Shown here piece by piece: positions 10,401 to 17,311 of a stretch of 43,517 nt of DNA. Origin of the DNA: Paludibacteraceae bacterium (lineage in GTDB: Bacteria; Bacteroidota; Bacteroidia; Bacteroidales; Paludibacteraceae); contig JAFZPM010000004.1 of the NCBI GenBank assembly GCA_017550335.1, positions 1 to 43,517 of the forward strand, written 5' to 3'. Numbering within the stretch: the stretch's first letter is position 1; the number at the start of each line of letters is the position of its first letter. A program made the translations under genes and the position numbers. The notes beneath the pieces are model-generated. The model did no database searches and was not told where the DNA came from. It saw only the letters and a list, made by a program, of their open reading frames with translations.

Positions 10401-11458
10401 GAATGTCCGACGAACAGGTGAAACGCCTGCAGGCAGGACAGTCCACCGTCTCCACACAAGGGACGAACAACGAGGAAGGGAACGGTCTAGGATACCGCAT
10501 CTGCCGCAACTACATCCTCCGCAACAACGGTTCCATGGACGTGGAAAGCAAGCAAGGACTCGGGACGATCATCACCATCACCCTGCCTTCCTCCGAACGG
10601 AAAGTGGAGATCAAGGAGGAATATAGGACAGACGCCCCTAAATCATCAGAAGACTATTCCATCCTTTCCGGCAACACAGTCATCATCATCGACGACAACC
10701 CGCTCATCTGCGAGAACGTGAGGACCTTGCTCTCCTCCTATCTGAATGTCCTCACCGCCAACAACGGAAAGGAGGCGCTGGAGATCATCGAGCAGAAGAA
10801 ACCGGACATCATCCTCAGCGACGTGGAGATGCCTATCATGAACGGCATCGAGATGAGCCGGATCATAGAACAGTCGGCGGAAACGGAACACATACCGTTG
10901 CTCTTCCTCTCCGCCAGAAACGAGGACTCCGACCGCCTCATCGGACTGAAAAGCGGTGCGGTGGACTACATACCGAAGCCATTCAGCCCGGAAGAACTAT
11001 TGCTCAAGGTATGCAACATACTCAAAATGAGGCAAAAGCAACAGCAGTACATCCTCGAGCAGATTCTGAAGGAGAGAGGCGGAGAATCCTCCGAAGAGGA
11101 ACACACAGAAGAGGAAGCCAAGCCGAAGAAGGTCAATCCGTTCGTGAAACAATTCCTTGAGGTCATCGAGAAACGCTACACAGAGAGCGATATCACCATA
11201 GAAGACCTAGCGCAGGATATGTTCCTCAGCAAATCCACCTTGACAAGACGAACCAACTCCATCATCGGCAAGACCCCGCTTGAGATACTCAACGAGTTCA
11301 GACTGAACGAGGCGATGAGGCAGTTGAAGAACGCCGACAGCGAGACGCAGATCAGCGATGTGGCCTACAATGTAGGGTTCAGCGACCCTGCCTACTTCAG
11401 CCGCAGGTTCAGGGAATATTTCGGCACGAAACCGTCCCAGGTCATCGAAAGGGATTAG
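7451..11458 (+). CDS. Hybrid two-component system sensor/regulator (HTCS)
   Basis: One-protein signalling system: a periplasmic sensor, inner-membrane anchor, kinase and DNA-binding output. From the ATG at 7451 it has 1335 aa. A hydrophobic signal (FLPIILLTTFLANA) opens it, then beta-propeller Reg_prop repeats to about 690 (several start NGFLWLATDFGFDRF-like), a Y_Y_Y domain (about 690-770) and one membrane helix after PPWWETWW (about 775-798). HisKA follows with the phospho-His at 834 (VVAHDLKNP), then HATPase with NLLGNAIKF and DNGVGMS. The receiver domain has its phospho-Asp at 1124 (SDVEMP), and an AraC-type helix-turn-helix fills about 1232-1335. Such regulators usually sit beside a glycan-use locus, but no SusC/SusD or glycoside hydrolase gene is in this window, so the ligand cannot be inferred. 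Confidence 0.93.
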   Translation: MERRADVQPIAVGFLRKMFLPIILLTTFLANAQEYGRFDHFGTEDGLISDRVYNITFDQNGFLWLATDFGFDRFDGKTFKHHQKKDYPTLRREDILICHLGDNNNLLFGGYHGLLEEYDQERDTLIDRIPDAFVTGKPEETEGFYVADDGRRFAMTTKGIFLYDPETHAFRSDTKIYEGTKETYIKSMYVDKYGRYWVGSLDKYYVYDSAGELIVECDPPTDACGFIWNLLPIGDDKLLVTTQTHEMWIFDIKEEIGKPTVLNIPFGNTVKVLKDKNNRYWFATDGFGLWYTDDDINENTRFHSIVPYNSQGLEIRKIYCMTTDPAGNIWLGTRNSGIWCYRGSDMTSISFSGNYGFPKVACTGIAEDQQGNLIVGSDGSGVYFVSPDFRNISLVELENNNVCSIVVKHNGDLIVPTWGGGTYTIQANTKAICKEDFSGIHQSSRCYFGVSQYGENLYACSAGDGLYKKAGDKAWEKIIIKNDTTEPDRWVFKAIDADEHTTWVLTTTSLWRLRDGKCDLIPIRGLDPQRFATLSLADGACDNEGNFYVTSNNGIFVSKVGEDVCTLTDYVPVNNYHSIQTDNDGILWAAGDNGIARIDAKKKTCRLLTDSRNNIALHYFIFRSGFKDSKGRIHFGTNDGFVTLDPAHLAMDTDIPYLAFSDLYIGNNKVKRGDGPLKDHNLWEGSLTLEHDQTDITIHFDAIDYSEFDPIQYRYKLSKLKEEWSEISGDKFVQFSHLPAGDYLLTVEAFRNNKECQPKQIKLAIKVLPPWWETWWFKVLLALAITLIVGSIILLRIKRLMRAKKELEQKVSERTSELKEALTDKDRLISVVAHDLKNPMFAIVGALENLSNNTSNINEQERQRITNSTYDSAKMLQNEMLKILDWAQSKKEDITCHPSDVDVQSIIRNVSLLLSNVMGKKNISLTTDIRLTHFAFADPRMLEAVIRNLLGNAIKFTPEGGSISILSWMDNKNVKIAVKDNGVGMSDEQVKRLQAGQSTVSTQGTNNEEGNGLGYRICRNYILRNNGSMDVESKQGLGTIITITLPSSERKVEIKEEYRTDAPKSSEDYSILSGNTVIIIDDNPLICENVRTLLSSYLNVLTANNGKEALEIIEQKKPDIILSDVEMPIMNGIEMSRIIEQSAETEHIPLLFLSARNEDSDRLIGLKSGAVDYIPKPFSPEELLLKVCNILKMRQKQQQYILEQILKERGGESSEEEHTEEEAKPKKVNPFVKQFLEVIEKRYTESDITIEDLAQDMFLSKSTLTRRTNSIIGKTPLEILNEFRLNEAMRQLKNADSETQISDVAYNVGFSDPAYFSRRFREYFGTKPSQVIERD

Positions 11459-11666
11459 CACACCACACACACCTCCTCCCTCCCCGGGAAGGAATCACTT
11501 CCACCCATACCCTACCCTATCATCCACCCGAAATCCATCGACTACAGAGGGAATACCCCAACGCATTGTCCCTGAAGAGCCACACATTCACACTTTATCA
11601 TTTCGTTTTTGTGACGGCTATCATTTTGTAAACAAATAGCATTAATTAACATAAAAAAGAAAGTAA

Positions 11667-11700
11667 TTGGGAGGGAAAAGGAATTTTTATTATCTTCGCG
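11667..11700 (+). promoter_or_regulatory. Promoter of the malic enzyme gene (TTG, 21-nt spacer, TATCTTCGCG)
   Basis: The -33 TTG (11667-11669) is separated by 21 nt from TATCTTCG (11691-11698), which fits Bacteroidetes promoter spacing. The ATG is 42 nt further on. The remainder of the 284-bp gap after the regulator gene is pyrimidine-rich and shows no gene or clear terminator. Confidence 0.6.
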
Positions 11701-11742
11701 TGAAATTTAAAGTATGTTGAAAAACATAATTTACGAAATATT

Positions 11743-14016
11743 ATGAGTGACGAGAAAAAACAATCAGATGCGTTAAGGTATCATGCGGAGGGAAGACCAG
11801 GAAAGGTCCAAGTAGTTCCAACCAAGCCGACAGCCACCCAAAGGGATTTGGCATTGGCCTATTCTCCAGGTGTGGCAGAGCCATGTTTGGAGATTCAGAA
11901 AGACCAACACAAGGCGTACGATTACACCGCCAAAGGTAATTTGGTGGCCGTGATCTCTAACGGAACGGCTGTCTTGGGTCTTGGCGACATAGGCGCTGAG
12001 GCAGGCAAGCCGGTCATGGAAGGTAAGGGACTCTTGTTCAAGATCTTTGCTGACATCGACGTGTTCGACATCGAGGTGAACGAGAAGGACATCGACAAGT
12101 TCTGCCAGACGGTCAAGGCGATCGCTCCTACGTTCGGTGGAATCAACTTGGAGGACATCAAGGCTCCTGAGTGCTTCGAGATCGAGGATCGTTTGAAGGC
12201 TGAGTTGGACATTCCGTTGATGCACGACGACCAACACGGTACGGCGATCATCTCTTCGGCCGCTTTGGTGAACGCATTGGAATTGGTAGGCAAGAAGATT
12301 GAGGATGTGAAGATCGTGGTGAACGGCGCAGGTGCCGCAGCCAACTCTTGCACAAAACTTTATATGGCGTTGGGTGCCCGTCTGGAGAACATCGTGATGT
12401 GCGACTCCAAGGGTGTCATCAACACCAAGAGAACGGATTTGAACGACAGGAAGAAACCTTTCGCTACCAGCCGTGACATCACGACGTTGGCGGAGGCAGT
12501 GAAGGATGCGGACGTATTCTTGGGACTTTCCAAGGGTAACGTGTTGAGCCAAGACATGGTTCGTTCGATGGCCAAGAATCCTATCGTCTTCGCATTGGCG
12601 AACCCTACGCCTGAGATCTCCTACGAGGATGCGAAGGCTTCCCGCCCAGACGTGATCTGCGGTACGGGCCGTTCCGACTATCCGAACCAAATCAACAACG
12701 TGTTAGGTTTCCCTTACATCTTCCGTGGCGCGTTGGATACCCACGCTAAGGCTATCAACGAGGAGATGAAGCTGGCTGCCGTACGCGCTTTGGCCGACTT
12801 GGCTAAGCAACCGGTACCAGAGGCTGTCTCCATCGCTTACGGCAACAAGAAGATGAAGTTCGGTCCTGACTACATCATCCCTACGGCATTCGACCCACGT
12901 TTGCTCGAGACAGTCGCTCCAGCAGTCGCTAAGGCGGCTATGGATTCAGGTGTGGCTCGCAAGAACATCACCAACTGGAACGAGTACAAGGCTGAGCTCC
13001 GCGCCCGCATGGGATTGGACAACACGTTGATCGGTTCGTTGACCGAGGCCGCTAAGGCAAATCCTAAACGTGTGGTCTTCACGGAGGCTAACACCCCAAA
13101 TACTTTACAGGCCGCTTCCACAACGAAGAAAGAGGGCATCTGTATCCCTATCCTCTTGGGCAACGAGGAGCGCATCGCTAAGATCGCGAAGGAGAACGGT
13201 ATCGACATCGAGGGCATCGAGATCATCAACCTCCGTCACGACCGTGAGGAGTCTCGCCGCAACCGTTACGCGAAGTACCTCTCCGAGAAGTTGGCCCGCA
13301 AGGGTTACACCTACTCCGAGGCGAACGAGAAGATGTACGACCGCAACTACTTCGGCGCCATGATGGTGGAAATGGGTGAGGCGGATGCTATGATCACAGG
13401 CTCCTATACCCGCTACATGGAGGCCATCAAGCCTGCCATGGATATCATCGGAATGCGTGATGGTGTCACGAACATCGCAGCGCTCAACATCCTGAACACT
13501 TCCAAGGGTGTTTACTTCTTGGCGGACACTTTGGTGAACGACTCTCCATCCGCTGATGTTTTGGCAGAGATCGCCGTATTGACCAACGATACAGTGAAGT
13601 TGTTCAACGAGCACCCAGTGATGGCAATGTTGTCCTACTCTAACTTCGGCGCGGATTCCACAGGAAACCCTTGCTTGGTACACGACGCCGTTGAGAAGTT
13701 GCACAAGAACCACCCTGAGATCCTAGTGGATGGCGAGATGCAGGTGAACTTCGCCCTTGACAAGAAGCTTCGCCACGAGAAGTTCCCATTCAGCAAAATC
13801 GACGGCATGGATGTGAACACCATGGTATTCCCTTGCCTGAATTCAGCCAACATCGCTTACCGTATGTTGATGCAGATGGGTATGGCGGAGAGCGTAGGTC
13901 CTGTTCAAATGGGTCTGAGAAAGCCTGTTCACGTACTCGACGTGGAGGCTTCCGTACGCGACATCGTCAACATGACAACCATCGCTGTCATCGATGCGCA
14001 ATTAAGCAGTAAATAA
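11743..14016 (+). CDS. maeB: NADP-dependent malic enzyme fused to a phosphotransacetylase domain
   Basis: Converts malate to pyruvate and CO2 with production of NADPH, in the cytoplasm. The protein is 757 aa, the length of MaeB-type enzymes. The malic domain covers about 1-430, with YSPGVAEPC near residue 45, DDQHGTA near 160 and a nucleotide-binding VNGAGAAANSC near 195. The C-terminal part from about 430 is a PTA_PTB domain (KRVVFTEANTPNTLQAA onwards), which in this family is usually regulatory rather than catalytic. Codons such as GCT, GGT and GTT are visibly more frequent than in the preceding regulator gene, consistent with high expression (inference). It is a single-gene unit with its own promoter and tandem hairpins after the stop. 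Confidence 0.94.
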   Translation: MSDEKKQSDALRYHAEGRPGKVQVVPTKPTATQRDLALAYSPGVAEPCLEIQKDQHKAYDYTAKGNLVAVISNGTAVLGLGDIGAEAGKPVMEGKGLLFKIFADIDVFDIEVNEKDIDKFCQTVKAIAPTFGGINLEDIKAPECFEIEDRLKAELDIPLMHDDQHGTAIISSAALVNALELVGKKIEDVKIVVNGAGAAANSCTKLYMALGARLENIVMCDSKGVINTKRTDLNDRKKPFATSRDITTLAEAVKDADVFLGLSKGNVLSQDMVRSMAKNPIVFALANPTPEISYEDAKASRPDVICGTGRSDYPNQINNVLGFPYIFRGALDTHAKAINEEMKLAAVRALADLAKQPVPEAVSIAYGNKKMKFGPDYIIPTAFDPRLLETVAPAVAKAAMDSGVARKNITNWNEYKAELRARMGLDNTLIGSLTEAAKANPKRVVFTEANTPNTLQAASTTKKEGICIPILLGNEERIAKIAKENGIDIEGIEIINLRHDREESRRNRYAKYLSEKLARKGYTYSEANEKMYDRNYFGAMMVEMGEADAMITGSYTRYMEAIKPAMDIIGMRDGVTNIAALNILNTSKGVYFLADTLVNDSPSADVLAEIAVLTNDTVKLFNEHPVMAMLSYSNFGADSTGNPCLVHDAVEKLHKNHPEILVDGEMQVNFALDKKLRHEKFPFSKIDGMDVNTMVFPCLNSANIAYRMLMQMGMAESVGPVQMGLRKPVHVLDVEASVRDIVNMTTIAVIDAQLSSK

Positions 14017-14022
14017 TAGGGA

Positions 14023-14044
14023 GCAAGTCCTGTCATAGGCTTGC
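14023..14044 (+). other. Bulged hairpin just after the malic enzyme gene
   Basis: GCAAG-T-CCT pairs with AGG-CTTGC over a 5-nt loop, giving eight pairs with one bulged T. It begins seven nt after the stop codon and lacks a T-run. It is the first of three hairpins in a row. Confidence 0.45.
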
Positions 14045-14055
14045 GGCAATAAGTC

Positions 14056-14091
14056 AAAGGAGGGTGCGTCAGAAATGACGCACCCTCCTTT
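14056..14091 (+). terminator. Strong hairpin terminator after maeB
   Basis: A perfect 16-bp stem (AAAGGAGGGTGCGTCA and its complement) closes on a GAAA tetraloop, and the right arm ends in TTT. This is the most stable-looking hairpin in the window and should end the maeB transcript. Confidence 0.85.
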
Positions 14092-14114
14092 CGTATGTAA
14101 GAATCAGCAAGTCA

Positions 14115-14148
14115 AAAGGGAGGATGTCCACTCGGATATCCTCCCTTT
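14115..14148. terminator. Second hairpin terminator, probably bidirectional
   Basis: A 15-bp stem with one G-T pair (AAAGGGAGGATGTCC arm) encloses a 4-nt loop. TTTCTTT follows on the plus strand and TTTT on the minus strand, so it can serve maeB and the convergent flavodoxin/DUF2023 unit. Two weaker inverted repeats, 14212-14231 and a TTCCC-TTTT-GGGAA at about 14179-14192, lie between it and the DUF2023 stop. Confidence 0.75.
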
Positions 14149-14238
14149 CTTTACACAACACAAAAAACAGATTAACCTTTCCCTTTTGGGAACGATAGCA
14201 ACAGTATACAATCCCCCCATGGAGAGGGGGAGGCAATT

Positions 14239-14619
14239 TTACATAACCGATGATGCGATGGATGGGGCAAACGACATACGTCCCTTCCGCTCGCAATAAC
14301 GGGAGCATTGTTTACGGAGGTCATACCCCAAGAGTGTTCCTAATATGAAATCCTCTTCGGGCGTCAGTTTATTCAACGGACGATCCAGGAACGAGCGGAC
14401 AACGTTTAGGCATTCAGGCTCCCCGAAATAGAAGTTCACGTTCCGATCGTTGACCCGTTGCGTGAGGTAATCGATACCCGCGCCCTCCAATCGACGGCAA
14501 GCCATCTCCTCGTGGCGCACATCCAACGTGTAAAGCACCAAGTTGCGCACCCCTTTCTTGAACTCATAGATGTAGTTCGACAAAACCTTAAATTCGCCCG
14601 TAGGCATCATCATTTGCAT
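14239..14619 (-). CDS. DUF2023 family protein, flavodoxin partner
   Basis: The function is unknown. The 126-aa protein has no signal peptide or membrane segment. It contains the family features NYIYEFKKGVRNLVLYTL (about 15-32), CRRLEGAGIDY and FYFGEPECLNVV (about 62-75), and an end with a Cys pair in RKQCSRYC. DUF2023 genes are regularly found next to a flavodoxin gene in Bacteroidetes, and here it follows the flavodoxin by 47 nt on the same strand. GGAGG on the minus strand (14626-14630) lies 6 nt before the ATG, an unusually good Shine-Dalgarno for this phylum. Confidence 0.8.
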   Translation of the reverse strand: MQMMMPTGEFKVLSNYIYEFKKGVRNLVLYTLDVRHEEMACRRLEGAGIDYLTQRVNDRNVNFYFGEPECLNVVRSFLDRPLNKLTPEEDFILGTLLGYDLRKQCSRYCERKGRMSFAPSIASSVM

Positions 14620-14666
14620 AACCTACCTCCTTTAATTTTATTTCACATCATGTATATAAGACTCTC

Positions 14667-15161
14667 TTATAGTGGCAAGGACGACGCCCAGCGGCTGATA
14701 CGCTCGTCGGTCTTATAGTCCTCGTTCACCTCGTCCAAGGCCAGTCCCACGAAACATCCGTTCTCCACGGAGACAGACGAATCGAAGGAATAGTCATCCG
14801 ATGGAACCTCACCGATGAATGTCACGCCAGCACCAGCCAACTCGCCCTTGATAATCCCCATGGCATCGCAGAAGGTGTCGCTGAACGACCCGCTGTCACC
14901 CAATCCGAACAATGCGATCTTCTTTCCCTGCAGGTTCGCCGCCTTGAACTTCTTGATCCCATCGTACCAATCGTCCTGCAACTCTCCAACGCCCCATGTG
15001 GAGCTACCCAACACCAAGACGTCATAGCCCTCGATCATGGCGGAGTCAGCATCCGTCACATTGTGGACATCCGCAGATTCCACGTTCAACGCTTTGGCGA
15101 TTCTTCCTGCGACATCCTCCGTGGTCCCAGTACTACTTCCATAAAAGATTCCAACCTTCAT
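14667..15161 (-). CDS. fldA: Flavodoxin, long-chain type
   Basis: FMN-binding low-potential electron carrier of the cytoplasm, often replacing ferredoxin. The protein is 164 aa, typical of long-chain flavodoxins. The phosphate loop is GSSTGTTED (residues 8-16). The loop around the flavin is SSTWGVGELQDDW (about 53-65), and GLGDSGSFSDTFCDAMG (about 85-101) is the other conserved FMN contact region. It is the first gene of a two-gene unit with the DUF2023 gene. The start is the ATG at 15161; a TAGATTTG promoter box is found 78 nt upstream, so the mRNA leader would consist largely of 7-bp repeats. Confidence 0.95.
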   Translation of the reverse strand: MKVGIFYGSSTGTTEDVAGRIAKALNVESADVHNVTDADSAMIEGYDVLVLGSSTWGVGELQDDWYDGIKKFKAANLQGKKIALFGLGDSGSFSDTFCDAMGIIKGELAGAGVTFIGEVPSDDYSFDSSVSVENGCFVGLALDEVNEDYKTDERISRWASSLPL

Positions 15162-15173
15162 ACGCTTTAGTAT

Positions 15174-15236
15174 TTTAATTCTTAACTTAACTCTTAATTG
15201 ACTACGTCGAACTGACGTTTCTTAACTCTTAACTCA
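15174..15236. repeat. Heptamer repeats with one 18-bp motif in the flavodoxin leader
   Basis: CTTAATT/CTTAACT-type units flank AATTGACTACGTCGAACT at 15196-15213. The reverse complement of this 18-mer recurs, slightly changed, at 18882-18899 and 18917-18934. The block lies between the putative flavodoxin promoter and its start codon. Confidence 0.75.
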
Positions 15237-15239
15237 TTG

Positions 15240-15247
15240 CAAATCTA
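15240..15247 (-). promoter_or_regulatory. Putative flavodoxin promoter -7 box (TAGATTTG)
   Basis: On the minus strand TAGATTTG followed by CA matches TAnnTTTG. No -33 TTG at the right distance is seen. Transcription would start near 15233, at the edge of the heptamer block. Confidence 0.45.
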
Positions 15248-15301
15248 CCCCTTCCCAACCATCCATGGAATAACGATAAATGATGAAATAAACGAACCCG
15301 T

Positions 15302-15364
15302 TCCCCATCTTTGGTGAGTATGGGGACGCAGCGAACCACGGAGCAGGGGACCTCCTACCCGTGG
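15302..15364 (-). other. Two hairpins after the SanA-like gene
   Basis: On the minus strand, CCACGG-GTAGG pairs with CCTGC-T-CCGTGG (15336-15364; 11 pairs, one bulge, 6-nt loop), followed by TCCCCAT/ATGGGGA (15302-15326; 7 pairs, 11-nt loop) and a T-rich stretch. One pair in the first stem is G-U on the minus strand but A-C on the plus strand, which favours a minus-strand RNA. The place, 55 nt beyond the SanA-like stop and upstream of the flavodoxin promoter, fits a 3' end or a small structured RNA. Confidence 0.4.
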
Positions 15365-15419
15365 TGATAAACAATGATATGGAATTCTTTGGTCAGGCAA
15401 ACAAAGCGGGAGAGAGAGG

Positions 15420-16127
15420 TCACTCCCCCACCTGAACTTTTTCTCCGAGGAATCTAGGCTTTTTGTGGACCAGCAAATCGACGAACAGCTTCACGCGGGC
15501 CAGTTTCTCCCTCATCATGGTCTTGAAGCCGTAGTATGCCTGCACATCCTTCGCATTGAAGCCAATGGCGGCTATACCGTAATGCCTTGCCAGATAGATG
15601 GCCCGTTCGTTGTGGAACTGCTGCGACACGATGGTGAAGGAGGTCTGTCCGAAGATCTCCTTGCAGCGCACCACCGAATCCAGCGTGCGGAATCCCGCAT
15701 AGTCCAAGTAAATCCTTTCCGCCGGGATGCCAGCCGCCACCAAGTCGTTTTTCATGTCTGTAGGCTCATCGTAATCCTCCCTGGAGTTGTCGCCGCTGAC
15801 AATCACATAATCCACCTTATGGGCATGGAAAAGCGCCGCCACAGCCTCGATTCTGTATTGGTAATAGAGATTTTTCCTCCCGCCGCTCAGGTGCTTGGAG
15901 GTGCCTAAGAGCAGGGCGGTTTTGTTGTAGGGTATGTTTTCGACGGATTGGTAAACCATCTTCTTCGTCGAGCACGAGACGACAAGGTTCGATGTGATGA
16001 TCGAGACGAGAATCACACTCAGCGAAACGATCAGCCATCTCTTCCACCTGATCTTCCTCAGACTGATTTTAGATTTCAGCCAGAGGACTGCCGTCCGTAT
16101 TTTATCCAGTTTCTTACCCATGTCCAT
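15420..16127 (-). CDS. SanA/YdcF-like DUF218 inner-membrane protein
   Basis: Member of the DUF218 family that includes E. coli SanA, linked to envelope barrier function; the reaction is unknown. From the ATG at 16127 it has 235 aa. A basic N-terminus (about 1-31) leads into one membrane helix (WLIVSLSVILVSIITSNLVV, about 31-50). The DUF218 core follows with LLLGTSKHLSGGRKNLYYQYR (about 74-94), VIVSGDNSREDYDEP, and TIVSQQFHNERAIYLA. A longer frame reaches an ATG at 16160, but a TATCTTTG box at 16172-16179 would put the transcript start almost on it, so the shorter start (or the ATG two codons later) is preferred. Confidence 0.85.
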   Translation of the reverse strand: MDMGKKLDKIRTAVLWLKSKISLRKIRWKRWLIVSLSVILVSIITSNLVVSCSTKKMVYQSVENIPYNKTALLLGTSKHLSGGRKNLYYQYRIEAVAALFHAHKVDYVIVSGDNSREDYDEPTDMKNDLVAAGIPAERIYLDYAGFRTLDSVVRCKEIFGQTSFTIVSQQFHNERAIYLARHYGIAAIGFNAKDVQAYYGFKTMMREKLARVKLFVDLLVHKKPRFLGEKVQVGE

Positions 16128-16171
16128 TTGTGAGAATGACGACGGTTGGTGACCAGCCACGCAACCATTCG

Positions 16172-16179
16172 CAAAGATA
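16172..16179 (-). promoter_or_regulatory. Promoter -7 box (TATCTTTG) of the SanA-like gene
   Basis: Exact TAnnTTTG on the minus strand, followed by CG, 45 nt before the preferred ATG. No clear -33 element was found. Confidence 0.5.
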
Positions 16180-16234
16180 AGTATTTATCGCATAATGTCT
16201 ATTGGGAGGGTGCGAATAAGTGAGGATACCGCAA

Positions 16235-16281
16235 TATTTACTATTTAACGATTTACTATTTACAATTTACGATTTGCTATT
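16235..16281. repeat. TTTACTA/TTTACGA heptamer repeat
   Basis: A/T-rich run built from TTTACTA, TTTAACGA and TTTACGA units, between the SanA-like promoter and the ddh terminator. The same units form a longer block at 41328-41430 and differ from the TTAAGAA/GTTAAGA family. Confidence 0.75.
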
Positions 16282-16286
16282 GCACG

Positions 16287-16314
16287 AAAAAGCCCCCAAG
16301 CCAAGCAAGGGGGC
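16287..16314 (-). terminator. Terminator of ddh
   Basis: On the minus strand GCCCCC pairs with GGGGGC over an 11-nt loop, followed by TTTTT. It starts 23 nt after the ddh stop codon. Confidence 0.8.
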
Positions 16315-16337
16315 CTATTCAATTGAAGCCGTTGGTA

Positions 16338-17234
16338 TTATACCAAGCTCTTGATCAATGATTCCCTGTCGCCAGCCAACAGATCCATAGGAGCGATCTC
16401 AGGCAAAGCGTAGCAGCCAGGACGTTGTTTCACCACCGCGCGTGCGCAGGAGGTCAACACCTGAGCCGTCAAGGCAGGGTTGTTGATGTGCATGCGGAAC
16501 TCGAACAATTGGTTCTGAGTCTTGCCGGAAACACCCTTGCGCTCGATCAATACGCCGTGTCCCATATCCTTGCAGTCGTCCACGCTGTTGACTGGGATGA
16601 CGTGCAATTCATCGTGAGCGAAGTAGTCGTCCGCCTTCAATTCAGCGTACACTTGCTCAGCGGTGTAGCCAGGCTCCAGTTCCACGTAAACCATACGGCT
16701 GTGGATGCTTTGACCCTTAGGGATCGTCATGGAGAGAGCGTTCTTCACGCCCTTCTTGCCACGGGCCACTACTGAGTGTCCCATGCTCATACCAGGACCG
16801 AAGTTCGTGTATGTCAAGCCCTTAGGAGCCATAGACATCAAGAGGGTGCGGATGACAGAGTCAGTTCCCGGGTCCCAACCAGCAGAGATGATAGCGGCCA
16901 CGTTATGCTTCTTAGCCACCTCGTCCAATGATTGGTGAAGATCCCACACCTGACCGTGGATATCGAAGCTGTCCACCGTGTAGATGCCCTTCTCCAAAAT
17001 GCCTTTAGCCACCTCAGGAATGTTTCTGGTCGGGGTGCAGAGGATAGCCACATCCACCTTGCCGAGCTCGTCGATGTTAGCGACCACCTTCACGTCAGCC
17101 AATTCGGCTGGCTTGTTGGATGGGTCACGACGAACGACGCCCGCCAGTTCCATATCCGGTGCTGCTTGGATCGCTTCCACGCTGAAGCGACCGATGTTGC
17201 CATAACCGACAACAGCAACTCTTAGTTTTCCCAT
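16338..17234 (-). CDS. ddh: meso-Diaminopimelate D-dehydrogenase
   Basis: Reversibly aminates L-tetrahydrodipicolinate to meso-diaminopimelate with NADPH and ammonia, a one-step branch to lysine and peptidoglycan. From the ATG at 17234 the protein has 298 aa, close to known Ddh enzymes. It opens MGKLRVAVVGYGNIG with the nucleotide-binding GYGNIG at 8-13. VDSFDIHGQVW (about 90-100), SAGWDPGTDSV (about 119-129) and GPGMSMGHSV (about 149-158) are substrate-site motifs of the family. An upstream in-frame ATG at 17282 lies inside the gdhA terminator and was rejected. gdhA lies upstream on the same strand, and both genes use ammonia and NADPH. Confidence 0.93.
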   Translation of the reverse strand: MGKLRVAVVGYGNIGRFSVEAIQAAPDMELAGVVRRDPSNKPAELADVKVVANIDELGKVDVAILCTPTRNIPEVAKGILEKGIYTVDSFDIHGQVWDLHQSLDEVAKKHNVAAIISAGWDPGTDSVIRTLLMSMAPKGLTYTNFGPGMSMGHSVVARGKKGVKNALSMTIPKGQSIHSRMVYVELEPGYTAEQVYAELKADDYFAHDELHVIPVNSVDDCKDMGHGVLIERKGVSGKTQNQLFEFRMHINNPALTAQVLTSCARAVVKQRPGCYALPEIAPMDLLAGDRESLIKSLV

Positions 17235-17258
17235 TGTAGTAATATTTATCGTTTTAAT

Positions 17259-17295
17259 AAAAAATCCCCGAAGCGAGAACACGACGGGGATTTTT
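17259..17295 (-). terminator. Terminator between gdhA and ddh
   Basis: On the minus strand AAAAATCCCCG pairs perfectly with CGGGGATTTTT over a 14-nt loop, and the right arm runs into TTTTTT. It begins 17 nt after the gdhA stop and ends 24 nt before the ddh ATG. No promoter box is visible between the hairpin and ddh, so ddh may depend on read-through. Confidence 0.85.
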
Positions 17296-17311
17296 ATCGT
17301 ATCGGATATTA

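Noticed and set aside
14075..14299. Small plus-strand frame after maeB
   Set aside because: It is made of two terminator hairpins and the end of the DUF2023 gene on the other strand.
17235..17282. Longer N-terminus of ddh
   Set aside because: It lies across the gdhA terminator hairpin, and the family start MGKLRVAVVG lies at 17234.
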